A stretch of 64,000 nucleotides of DNA from NCBI GenBank assembly GCA_000149265.1, contig CH002666.1:34093-98092 (forward strand). Reading direction: 5' to 3'. Position 1 is the first letter of the stretch. The number at the start of each line of letters is the position of its first letter. The translations under genes were made by a program, and so were the position numbers. This DNA is from Ciona savignyi (lineage: Eukaryota; Chordata; Ascidiacea; Phlebobranchia; Cionidae). Of this stretch, positions 11,300 through 24,200 are shown piece after piece. Under the pieces are notes generated by a model. That model made no database searches. It was not told where the DNA came from and saw only the letters and a list, made by a program, of their open reading frames with translations.

Positions 11300-14200
11300 C
11301 AACAAAATAAACGGACATGAACAGGAAATTATTTCCCTACTGGTGACGCATACATCGTTTAATAGTTATACATCGTTCAATATCAAATATAAACGCACTG
11401 CTCACTGAGACATTTCAGTTTCGCTATCCAGTTTGCTGTCAAAGGATCAAACCAACCAGCCGGTTGTAAAACCAAATGGACACTGCTTCAACCTTATGGT
11501 ATATTTGGTTGATCAAAAGTTGTCATTTTCCATCTTAGTTTGGTCTAGTTTCTTTTGTTTTAGCTTCGTTAAAATCAATAATTAAAAAAATATGAACTTA
11601 AAATATAGCTGGGAAAACTAAAAGAAGGAAAAGCGGTAAGGAGTGAGGGCGGGAAACTGCAGGGGGTAGTTAATTTCTCCTTTCTTTAATTTATCGGTGT
11701 ACCATAAATATTGTGTTTTACTGGACCACGTGAACATGTGTGCTGACGTTCCAATCGAGTAATTCGTCACTGTATATAAGATGTGTGATACAACCTTGTC
11801 TACTGGCGGGAATAAAATTCCATAAATTCTAACACGAACTGCCGTTGATGTATTCCCGCAAGCTCGTTTCTCGAGACAAATTGGCCATTTATCCAGCAAT
11901 TAAACAAATACAGACGGCACTTAACGTGCTAAATCAAACATTAAAACCGCGTAGATTGTTGCTAAGTCACATCGATTTAAATAGATTTTCGAGCCCATGA
12001 ACAACCGTCATTGTTGCCATTGCTTAAATCCAATTTAAAAAAAAACAATCTGAACTATTTGTACAGGTTTTGCTATCAAAGATACATTACGCTTGTTTCT
12101 GTCGTTTTAATTCCGGAGATAAAAATGTATAATACCACTTATATGGGTGGGGAAGATTTATTTTAGAGGTCACATATCCCACCGTTCGCTTTCTGAGATA
12201 TGAAGTAGCCGTATGTAAACCCTTGTAGCTACAGATCCATGTACTGTATTTACAAAGGTTGCAACATTGTTCAGATACCAAATGGCTATGTCTTTTAAAC
12301 AAAGTGTCAGAAAAATTGAGTCGTATAACTTGTATATTATTGACATACTATTTTGTATTAAATATGGGTGACCCATATATGCGTCGCGATATGCTATTAT
12401 TAATTCAGACGTAACCTGCGATAGCCTACTTATTTTTAGGTTTATCTTTAAAATGGCAAAGCCGATATTTAGAGAGGACGCTTGGCGTTGTCGATGTGTG
12501 ATAAAGGGTATTTCACAATATCTATCGTTCTGCACTATTATACTATTTTATTGGGTTTTCGTTTTTGCTTGTTTTTTTAATAATACAAATAAGAGTAATT
12601 ATCTAAAAACAGCAAGATAGTGGTAAAAAAAGTTAATTGAAAGTACATACGGTTTAAAATAAGACGCGGCCCTTAAAAGGGTCAAAAAATAATAATGGGA
12701 ATAATCACAATCAACTAAATTAATATGATTAAACACCATATATATAAAGTTATAGATATCACCATTGGGTATTCGGAAAAATACTTGGCATAGTTTGCTT
12801 TACATAGTTTGAAGGTTGGGGTTATAATAAGGTCGCACACAAGAAAAACAAGCGGATAACCTGGTCTCTGAGTGTACTGAACTCGTTTTACAACCAAATT
12901 CAACATGTTTTCTTATCATCGACACGTTCAATTTTACTTGTTTGCTTTCTCGTCCATAATAGACTCGGTTTACAGCAATCGTATACAGGATTACTTTTAC
13001 GACCAGAGTTTCACGGCGCCGCCTTTTATTTTATATTCCTTTTCTGCATTCCCTATATTTTAATTTTAAACACATGCTCTTTAAGATAAGGAGTTCCTAC
13101 ATTATTCCCGAAAGAGAAAACATAAGGAGCGTTATCACACGGAAATGAATTATATGCCTTTGCGCTCAGCTTCTGGTTACCAGGGTTGTTGCAGTATGTT
13201 GTGTATGATTGCGACGTTTTATCAATTTAAGTTTCGTACATTACCTCATTGGGTTCTGATTTTTCTTCTAAGTCCCTCGAAGTAGAATGCAATTATCTAG
13301 CCAGCGAGTTTTGAATGCTATAAATTTAAATGGCAAAAACATAACAGAGTAAACGATGTCCCCTCTCGAAGTAAAGTGAAAAAGAAAAATGTCCGTTGAG
13401 CCGATTATCCAATAAAAATTGTATCCGATAAAAATGTATCAGATCGAAGCAAAATGTTATATATATAGTTCAAAAAAATGAAAATGCGCATCGGCAATTA
13501 AAGCCGCCTGAGAAGAATAGCAATGAAGTCATAAAGATTCCATAATGTTATTTTCGCTTATTTCGACCGGTTAGCTCGACTGGTAAAAAGCGCCGCAGTA
13601 TTATAAAGCAGTCGAGCGGTTTTGTTGATCGAAACCAGCGACAAAACCTGAATTGACGTCTTAAGTGTATACAAGATATTGCGCCGGTTACTGGTTCGGT
13701 GGGCGTGAGGTATTCTGACGACTCATTGTGAGATAGCTATTCGCTATTTTTATTCACCTCGATTTGGGGTCAATGTTTAACCTCATGGTGGAATTTTTAG
13801 TAAACGACGTTTACTCGTTTTTCCAGCCGGTTGACAAACTAATAAATTGGGATTCATCTGCTGTTGGAAGTATATCATAACGGGTTATAATTTGCCGGTA
13901 CTTGGCAAGTTTATAACGTGGGTACCGATTTTTATATACAATATATTCCAGGCGCTTGTATGATTCCGCTGTTTATAAATCTTGTAAATTGCATTTTTCC
14001 GACAGAGAGTTTGTTGCATTTAACGTGAAAATGGGACACGCTGAAAAACGCGTCGGTGAAACCGATCGTATAAAGGGTGTGCGCTATATAAGCGGGGTCG
14101 GTACGGGCCCCACGAAACGTGGTTTCGAAACAGACTAGAAACTTTTTTTTAAACTCATTTTACAATTTTGATCGAAGCATTTTTAATATAACAAAAACAT

Positions 14201-14317
14201 ACATCCGTCTCATTTCTAATAGCCTAAAATACCATACCAAATAAACATCGGACGAATTTAAAGGGTTTTGTTGGAAAACAGATCCGAATACAAAAATAAA
14301 TTTTCGACATAACTCAC
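11300..14317. other. Long non-coding stretch between INTU and a claudin exon
   Basis: No recognisable exon was found on either strand. About 11610-11665 resembles one end of the palindromic MITE family (gggaaaactaaaag...gggaaactgca), and 13563-13760 holds an eroded SINE. Confidence 0.45.
13563..13760 (+). mobile_element. Degenerate tRNA-derived SINE
   Basis: It keeps 'gaccggttagctcgactggtaaa' and, further on, 'gcgccggttactggttcggtgggcgtgaggtattctgacgact' (quoted in two parts, matching the family A-box side and its conserved middle). The centre is rearranged. Confidence 0.4.
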
Positions 14318-14543
14318 TTGGCAATTGAAACATTGCAACCTGGTAGTCGTCGCATTGGTACTGTCCGGTCGTGCTTTGCATACACTGATCCCACAGGCCA
14401 GAGAACGCCCAAATGGCCCCTAACAGTGAGACACTGGCGCCAGGACTGGATGTCGCCCATTCGTTCCAGCAGGTGGTCACTATGATGCACGTAGCTGTCA
14501 TGAATCCTAATACAAAGCAGGCAATTTGGCTGTACATGCCCAT
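14318..14543 (-). CDS. Third claudin first exon, diverged
   Basis: From ATG 14543 it reads TM1 (IACFVLGFMTATCIIVTTC), then the claudin loop signature WAFSGLWDQC...YQC, and ends at a good donor (CCA A|GTGAGT), phase 1. The same phase as the other first exons means it could join the claudin exon 2 at 4487, but no claudin exons 2 or 3 of its own were found between it and the duplicated cluster. It may be a distant alternative first exon, a partial gene copy, or a gene whose later exons have diverged beyond recognition. Confidence 0.75.
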
Positions 14544-17500
14544 TTTGTATATTGGAGTGTATATAACTCTGTAATGAGATGATTTTAAGGTAGGAAAATC
14601 ACATTAATCTTACAAGCCCAGAAAAGGGTGGCCACAACGCGAACACATGATCCGTATGCGCGGTATGTCCTTGCCAAATAAATAAGTTTTCTCGACCGAG
14701 TGAAGTTGTATGGATCATTCTTAATTAGAAAACAAACTAGACCTCTGGAAATCTGACGATTTCCTAAAATCCGGAAATCGGAAGTTTCCAATTTATATCA
14801 ACTCTCAATATCCCGGCGTAATACTTTTTTTTAATATTTCCTGAAAATTTTATACCTAAGTTTTAAATCATATAGATCTATACCCAAATGTGTTTTTGGG
14901 TTCTGTCACTAAATGAACGTGAAATCGAAACTGATTGATGACCAGCTAATCCTTGGCAATCGTTCCAACAGCTTATATGCTGCCACTTTTATACCTGCTG
15001 GTGTGTCGGGTTATTTACTTTAACTCCGATAAGTCTGGAGATTAATTTATTGCATTTACTTTAACGACTACGTCATTGGTTATTTTAGGATAGCCACATT
15101 CTAAACTGCGACACCTGAATTGATTTCACCTAGGAACGGCCTCGATTTTATTACGTTTAGCATTTTAAATGAATGATCATTTTTCTCTTGCCTTTTTGAA
15201 AAAGAAAACTTGGAAATATAACTTGTTTTTAACCTTTAGTTTGGATATAATGGGGCTATTTTGACTTAGCATTTAATTGTATTAAATGAAAGAAGAGCGT
15301 AATTTTAATTCTTTATTTGAGTATTATCATAGAGACCCATTACAAATTTCAGTATTAAAGTAGATGTGTGTAAGGTAAATGCTAAAATAACGGTCATCAA
15401 AACACTTTACGATCGTAAATATGCTTGACACGGGACGCCGCCTTAATAACAGTGTGTATTTACGACGTAATTGAAATATCTGACATTTTTGCTAATCCGC
15501 TCTAATGTCCTGTATAACATATTGTTTATTGAGGAACTTTTATTGAGTCATATTTATTGTAAATGGGGAGTTGTTTAATCGCCGATTAGGGTAAATGCAA
15601 TATATTTTATTGATTAACGACCTGGATTGCCCTTTGTTTGTTTTCATCTTATTTTTTACGTCTCGGATGTGAACTCATGATTGTCGTTTACTTTAAAGAA
15701 CAGGTGCGGCTGGTCTCGTTTTCAAAGAGGCCCGACGATTGACTAAATGCGTCAGCTAAAATTCAAACAAATTCTGGAAACCTTACTTCAGCTAAAATTC
15801 AAACAAATTCTGGAAGATATTCAATGTCCGGTTGCCTACACAATTTTTACTATAAATTCCATTTTCTTTTATTTTTATGATGGTAAAATTGGTGAATTTA
15901 GCACAACCTTGTGTAAGTATCACCCCATTTAGCCATATAGTTCAGTATAGTACAAGTAACAGCTCAAAACGGGAAAGTATGCATATTGCAAAGGGGGAGA
16001 ATTACAATTTTCATACACTTATTACAAAGTGAAAAGGGGAAGCGGGTAGATATTTTTTTACGTGGCTGCGACCGATCCTTGCTTACTAACAATGCAGTCT
16101 ATTAGTTGAATTAACACTTCGCATGTATCATGTATTATATATATATATATATATATATATACACAAATAATAAAACCAAATCACTATACATAACATATAT
16201 ATTTTTAACATACATATAAAAAAAAGGTGCATTATTTGTCAAATGTCAGGGACAGATTTTTCTGCCTCTTATCTGCGGTGATTAGGTTATGTAAAATACT
16301 TTAAAATGTTTCTTTCTCATATACTCATGAACAGCGTCTTTTGTGTTGGACAGAAGGTTCCCATTGATAAAACGTTTGTGACACAGCTTGTTTGAACAAG
16401 ATAAGTTGTATTTCCTGTAAAACTAATTAATGCTTTATAGGATATTAGTCAATAGAGTTTCTGTGTGCATACGAACATTATCAGCTGCGTCTTCACGTTG
16501 CATTGATTGCACAGCGACAGAATTGTAGATAAGTTGCTTTTTCTGTGTCAGCAGAAGGTATATTTAGGCCAACGCACGCTACGGTCGGTTCCCATAGATA
16601 TGAAACAATATTTTCTCCAGACCGGAGTTTCAGTGGTCGCTCAGTCAACACAATATCATTGAAAAGTCGACAAAGATTGCTCGTTTAAGCATAATGTTAA
16701 CTACGTAGTAAACAGTCATGACGCAGATTATAAATCTCGGCCGATATCGCCCCATTTTAGCGTATCATATGACTGATACGCTTTGTATAGGATGTTACTG
16801 TGTCATTATAAATATTTAAACGCTACCGCGATGTATGGTTTAATACAAACGTACATCACTGGTTGCTATATACACGGACGGAGCGTTTATTTGTATTTTC
16901 ACTAGTTATCAAGTTGATGACGATATAATGGTCATATGAATGAATAAGTTTGCAGATCTAGGTCTATGTGCACTTAAGAAGGTATTTTACGAGGGTAAAA
17001 TCTAAACAATAATCAGAGATACATTTCGAAAATTCAAGATCTCCTTCAATACATATTTTGCCCGAGATAATAATATTATTTTGGGAAATATAGGTTTGCC
17101 CGAGATAATAATATTATTTTGGGAAATACCCAGGTTAATGAATCTTTCTAACAAAAGCAGTTACCGTAGATATAGATACTTAAAATAATCCCTTTATCTG
17201 AAAAACAACGGTTATTGGCCGAATGGTCATTGGGACCAATTGATATATCGAATTCCTGTACATCTAATTTAAAAACAGATGTATAGTGATAAAGCCTAAC
17301 AGGGAGTTCCAAAAGTACCGGTATATGGAACCAAGTTGAATAATCATGTATTAAGAGTTTAAAATTTTATTCACAATGTGCACAGGTAACATAAAAATTA
17401 AAATTTTATCTCGAACATGGTCATTATAGTTATATCCAAAGCACATCTTTGTTAGCATTAGGGTACTTTAGCATTGAAGGCCAATTTATTGCAATTCTAC

Positions 17501-17780
17501 ATGTATATTGGAATAAAAGCCTATCGATCTAAAAAAATAACATTTCATTCGATAAACTGATCAATTTAGAATTTAGAACATTGGTACACCGCTGACCAAT
17601 GCCTAAAAGCCGTTTGGCCTTTGTTCAACACAATAACAAATTCATTCGGCGATTAATGTACACACGATCATCGACACCGTCGGTGACCACAGCATCTTTG
17701 AGACAACATAAATAGCAAAAACGGAAAGTAGCGCTGACGGAGTGTGAATAAATAAAGATTTTGACGAAGAGAAGTCTCAA
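14544..17780. other. Intergenic, simple repeats only
   Basis: No gene was seen. It contains a direct duplication of 'cagctaaaattcaaacaaat' at 15751 and 15789, a TA run near 16134-16162, and a ~35-bp direct duplication (tttgcccgagataataatat...) at about 17063 and 17097. Confidence 0.5.
16134..16162. repeat. (TA)n microsatellite
   Basis: Uninterrupted alternating TA run of roughly 28 bp. Confidence 0.9.
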
Positions 17781-17862
17781 CCCAGTATTATCGACCACGT
17801 ACACATGCTGCAGAACGGTTCGCACACGCTGCACAACGATTTTAACACCGCTGGAAAGTATA

Positions 17863-18180
17863 CCGGTTAGCCTGACAGTTTGGTGCGACGCCTTTCAACC
17901 GAAAGGTTAAAGGTTCGAAACTAGTCGCTAGCTAGTTGGTTGTGTCCTTTGGCAAGGCACTTAACGGACATTGCCTGAACCCAGGGGATTAATCGGTTCT
18001 ACCAAATTAAAGAAACATCTATTTCATACACAACACACTGCAATAGCGCCGGTTACCCGACGGTGGGAGCGAGGTGATCTGACGATTCCCGTGTGTTTAC
18101 CCCCTTGGTTTTCCTATTCACGGGAATAAACTCATTTGGTTTTCTCATTCACGGGGATAAAAATTAATATCCTATACTAT
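17863..18180 (+). mobile_element. tRNA-derived SINE, near full length
   Basis: The head has a Pol III A-box-like part and the B box (aaggttcgaaact). The conserved body contains 'ggcaaggcacttaacggaca', 'acaacacactgcaata' and 'gaggtgatctgacgatt'. The tail ends in 'atatcctatac'. It lies next to the 3' end of the TSR-mucin gene. Confidence 0.85.
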
Positions 18181-18202
18181 ATTAAACTAAGACAATACTC
18201 AC

Positions 18203-21200
18203 GTTTAGGCCAGTGATCACAGGACCTTCTTAAACAGCAAATCGATTTTAGGACTTTTTTCTTTCGGGCACAAAGACATTTTGTGCCATGACTTCTGAGG
18301 TTAGTCAACTCGAGGTCGACACTCTCATTCACGCGATACAGGAATTTAACTTGAGTTGCCAAACACTCAGATGCCATGTCAGAGTAATCTGTGATGTTTT
18401 GATCCTGCATCTGATCCTGGAAAAACGCAAGAAGAGGGGCATTGCCCCATGAGTTAGTAAGATTAACTTGTGATCACAGTCGAGTTACCGGGGACATTGC
18501 AGTGTGTTTATGTATGAGACGTTGTTACTGTTTTGGGTGTTTTTGTTTAAACAATCTTTTGGCTGCCTTCTGCCTTACCTGACACGGACACATATTTGTA
18601 ATATTGCCCATAAATTAATTATTTCTGATTGTATGGTAATAGTAGTTACTATGCAGACATTGGTAAATAGAATATTTGAATTATTAAAAATACTTATATG
18701 TGTTTGTTGTTCGATTTTCTGAAATTTTGATCAACCTATTTAAATTCTCATGGACAAGGACATACGTTGCAAACGATTGCTAATTTTTCACGAGGAACCC
18801 CTGGTTATTCCCCTTGAAAGGCGAGGTATCAAGAACCAAACACTCACCAAGATTTTACAACATTTCTGTAACTTCGGTGTCATTTGTTCTGGCTGAACTC
18901 CCATGCAGTTCCCTCCCTCAGGTTTTGTGGTGTAGGAACTGGAGGGAAGGTACGAACTCGCAGAATATTCAAATTCATATCCCGAACCAGAGGAATCATC
19001 TTGTTGTGCTGTGAATGCATGTATCTTAAAAAATACCGATGTTAAGCGGCAGAGTAATCTTTTGGTAGAACGGCAAACTTTATCAGACAGGTTCTTGGTT
19101 AGATATACAACAAGTTATTTTTTCTGATCGGTTGTGTTTTCTCAAAATAATGGGATAATTTTTTAATTGTAGAGGATTGGACTGGGTTCAGGCAAAGTCT
19201 GGTGATAGCCTTTTTTTAAAAAAGGACCCATAAAAAGGGTTTCTTTTTTATTTTTAATTAAGAAAAATATACGCCTTTTACAAAACATGTATAGTTTCTA
19301 TAGTTTGATTACAGAAACAGACCGTATAAATTATGTTCATGATATACCAAGCAGTATAGGATATGATCATTATGTTTATTCTCATGATTGGAAAATGCAA
19401 GGAGCTTTATCACACTGCAATGTCTTCGTAGGTGAGATAACCTGGGAAGCCACAAAGTTATATAGAGTTCAATCTAAACAATTTTTTATAAATAATGATG
19501 GCTTAACACGTGGTCAACACTCTGAAGTGATGTGTATGCTGCGGTATTGTAGGCCTAGACTTACTTTTATCAGTATCTTCAACGTGTGTTGGACGGTCAT
19601 CATAATTGTGATTTATCCGTTTTGAATCTTCATTATCGTGATTAATGTGTTCAGAAAGGTCGTCATCACCATCGTGATAGTGATCATCATCGTGATTAAT
19701 GTGTTCTGAGTTGTCATCACCATCGTCATCAGGATAGTGATCATCATCATTGTGATTAATGTGTTCAGAGTGGTCATCATCATCGTGATAGGAATCATCA
19801 TCGTGATTATTGTGTTCAGAGTGATCATCATCATCGTGATAGGAATCATCATCGTGATTATTGTGTTCGGAGTGATCATCATCATCGTGATAGTGATCAT
19901 CATCGTGATTATTGTGTTCAGAGTTGTCATCATCCTCGTGATTATTGTGTTCAGAGTTGTCATCATCATCGTGATAGTGATCATCATCGTGATTAATGTG
20001 TTCTGAGTTGTCATCACCATCGTGATAGTGATCATCATCATCGTGATTAATCTGCTCAGAGTGGTCATCATCATCGTGATAATGATCATCATCATCGTGA
20101 TTAATGTGTTCTGAGTGGTCATCATCATCGTGATAGTGATCATCATCGTGATTAATGTGTTCTGAGTTGTCATCACCATCGTGATTAATGTCTTCAGAGT
20201 GGCCATCATCCTCGTGAATATGGTAGTCTTGGGAATGGTCTTTCGCAGGGTTCTTACTTCCAGATAAAGTTGATTGAGATTTCTCCATTTGTTCATTCCT
20301 GTGAATCAATTCCTTTATCGATACAATGGAATCAATTTCGTTATTGATGTCAAATTCATCAGATGTAATTTCTTTTACATTTAGTGCTGCAACTTTTTTG
20401 TTTATGATTGTTAAGGGTTCTGTCCTAGTCGGTGTAATCCTTCCAATCTCTTTTTCCAATTTAGGTCTGCTTTTAACAGTGTGCGGTGTATTTTTCAGTG
20501 ATGGCATTTTCTTTGTGGTGGTTGTTATCTTTGGTTCCAATTTTTTCCCTATGTTTAAATTGCTGGACAATGACATTTTTACAGGGATAAGTTGTTCTGC
20601 TTCCAATGAACTTTCAAAATCCGTTTCTGATATTTCAGAAGTTGTCCTGGTTAAGCCGGAAGTAGTACTTGTGGAAGAGGTATATTGGGGTGCAAGTGTG
20701 GTGTACAGAGCTGTATCTATAGTTGCAAGAGGTACGACGGCTGTTTGAAATAATTTGGATTTCTTTTCTTTTTTAGGTGTTAATTTAAAATACAAAGAAG
20801 ACACATCTCCTTTAGCATCAAGATTAGATAGGAGAGATACGTTGTAATCTTCGAGGAATAAATGATTTAGCAGAACGTAACTTAACATTAACCTCTCTCT
20901 TTTATCTGCATCGATCTCATGTACACCATTAAGGTGAGCACCAGCAAGTGCATTTTCTGTGAATTCATTGACAGTTAGTTTATTTAAAAAACTAAACTTT
21001 TGCAATAAGCGAAATAATTGGTGGTTGAAATCTGTTCGAGACTCGCGACTGGTCAAATTGAATAATTTTGCGGGTGGTGTTGTAATAGTTGATGTAATCA
21101 TATTTTCAGGTAATTTTAGTTGAGAAGTTTCAGGATAATTCCTGAAAATATCTGTTTTTAGTTCATCCCCAGAATATTCTCCAAATCGGTTGACAGCTGT

Positions 21201-24200
21201 ACGGGGGATTTCCCCTGAACGATCAAACAGGTCTCTTTTCGATGCTTCAGAAGTTTTAGTTATTTGCTCAAAATCGGTTATGGTTTTAAAAGTTGCATCT
21301 TGGTGTAAATTCTCAATTTGATCTGTTACAGAAGTTGTACTTACCGGGACCAAGGTAAGATCATCAATCAGTGTTTCCGATATTGGTTGATCTTCTAGTG
21401 TGTTAGGCGTAAGGACGCTGGGAGTCGCTAAAGTTACTTTTGAATAACTCTTTTCGTGCCCTTGGTGTCGTGTTGTGGGGGTAAGATGATGTTTGTTTGT
21501 ATCAGACTGTGTAAGTGCAGTGAGATATCGTTGGGAAGTGGTTTGGTTCGTTACTTCAATCTCGCTACTGGGGTCAGATTTGAAACGGTCCAACTCTTTA
21601 GAATGGTACAGTTTGTTTATAGCGTCAATATTTTTATCACCATTTTGCTTATGAGCATCAGATTCTGTCGCTGAAGATTTAATTGGTAGTTGTATTGTTT
21701 TTAAAACAATTATTGGAACGCTTTGTGTGGAATCAACAGGATTTATTGAAGGGTCTATTATACTGACTGAATGCGGATCCTTTGTTTGGAAAAGTTGGTT
21801 TGTTATCTCAGTTGCACTTCTCCCAGTAGTAGCTTCTTGGTCAGTCGATACTTTCCTTAAACTTGTTAAAACTTTATTGGAAGGTAATTCAGTTTGATCT
21901 AAAGCAACCGTGTTGCTGGATTGTGATGTGCCGGGCAGGGTAACTTTGTTTGTATTTCTACTTTTACCCGTGGAGATGTATGTTGCTTGAATTGGTCTAG
22001 TAGTGACAAAGTCATTTGTATGTAACGCGGTCGTTGATGTGACTAACAAGTGACCTAACGGTTTTGCAGTACTCGGTCTTTTTAACTTTGTGAGTGAGAT
22101 TTTGGTCTTAGTAGTTAACTTCAATCTAGAAAGGGTTGGTTGATGGAAACTGTATGGCAGAGTATTTTGAACGTTCGCTGGTGTAGTAGTAGGAATCTGC
22201 AGTGGACCACGAGGATTACCGATTGAAGACAAGACAAAAGTATTATCCTTCAATAAAGCTGATATCAAAGAGTAAGAATTCATACTCGACATCCTTGTAG
22301 GCATTGATTTAACAGGATAAATTGTTTGGTGGCTTGGTACACTGGAAGTTGCTCGCTCCAGTTGGTTAGGAGTCACATTTGCCGTGGATATTGCATTAGT
22401 CAATTGTTTGTTATCATGCCAATGACGTGTTGTTGCATCAAGTTTAGTTGTAGTTTGGGTGAAACTCGCATTGGACAAGTTTATTGTACCATTTAAATGG
22501 TCTAATTTGTTGACTGTGTTTGGGTGTTTCGTATTTCTAGCGTTTGTTGTAACACCAACAGAATGTTCTTGTTGATTATACGTATTTCTGGTAGTTGCAA
22601 ATGACTTTGGAATGCCACGAGTGGTGTGTGTTGCATCATCAAAAGAATTTGATGGTTGCTTATTCGTAATGCTGGTTGCAGAAGACGTTGAAATGACATG
22701 GGTGGTGTTTGTTGGTACACCAACTGAATTTACTGGTTGATTATCCGTATTGCTGGGTAAGGAGGGCTTTAAAATGACATGAGTGGTGTTTGTTACAACA
22801 GCAGAATTTGCTGGCTGATGATCCGTATTGCTGGTTAAAGAGTGCTTTGGAATTGCCGCAGTGGTGTTTGTTGCAACACCAGCAGAATTTGCTGGTTGAT
22901 AATCCGTATTGCTAGATAAGGAGGGCTTTGGAATGACAAGAGTGGTGTTTGTTACAACAGCAGAAGAATGTGCTGGTTGATTATTGGTATTGCTGGTTAA
23001 AGAAGACATTAAAATGGCACTGGTGGTGTTTGTTACGACACCAACATAATTTGCTGGTTGACTATTGGTATTGCCGGTTGCAGAAGGCTTTGGAATTTCC
23101 GCAGTGGTGTTTGTTACGACACCAACAGAATTTGCTAGTTGATTATTGGTATTGCTGGTTGCAGAAGGCTTTGGAATTTCCGCAGTGGTGTTTGTTACGA
23201 CACCAACAGAATTTGCTGGTTGATTATTGGTATTGCTGGTTGCAGAAGGCTTTGGAATTGCCGCAGTGGGGTTTGTTACGTCACCAGCAAAATTTGCTGG
23301 TTGATTATTGGTATTGCTGGTTGCGGAAGGCATTGGAATTGCCGCAGTGGTGTTTGTTACGACACCAGCAGAATTTACTGGTTGATTATCTGTATTGCTG
23401 GTTGCAGAAGCCTTTGAGATTGCATGGGTGGTTTTTGTTGCAATATCAGTAAAATTTTCTGCTTGATTATTCTTATTACTGGTTGCAAAAGTTGTTGATA
23501 TGGCATTGGTGGTGTTTGTTGCGACGCCAGCAGAATTTTCTGGTTGATTATTGGTATTGCTGGTTGCAGAAGGCTTTGGAATTGCCGCAGTGGTGTTTGT
23601 TACGACACCAACAGAATTTGCTAGTTGATTATTGGTATTGCTGGTTGCAGAAGGCTTTGAAATTGCCGCAGTGGTGTTTGTTACGACATCAGCAGAATTT
23701 GCTGGTTGATTATTGGTATTGCTGGTTGCAGAAGGCTTTGAAATTGCCGCAGTGGTGTTTGTTACGACACCAACCGAATTTGCTGGTTGATTATTGGTAT
23801 TGCTGGTTGCAGAAGGCTTTGAAATTGCCGCAGTGGTGTTTGTTACGACACCAACAGAATTTGCTGCTTGATTATTGGTATTGCTGGTTGCAGAAGGCTT
23901 TGGAATTTTCGCAGTGGTGTTTGTTACGACACCAACCGAATTTGCTGGTTGATTATTGGTATTGCTGGTTGCAGAAGCCTTTGGAATTTTCGCAGTGGTG
24001 TTTGTTACGACACCAACCGAATTTGCTGGTTGATTATTGGTATTGCTGGTTGCAGAAGGCTTTGAAATTGCCGCAGTGGTGTTTGTTACGACACCAACCG
24101 AATTTGCTGGTTGATTATTGGTATTGCTGGTTGCAGAAGGCTTTGAAATTGCCGCAGTGGTGTTTGTTACGACACCAACCGAATTTGCTGAATGATTATT

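Noticed and set aside
19613-20296. Met/Thr-rich open frame on the minus strand
   Set aside because: It is another frame of the His/Asp-coding tract; the His/Asp frame joins the long exon and its splice sites.
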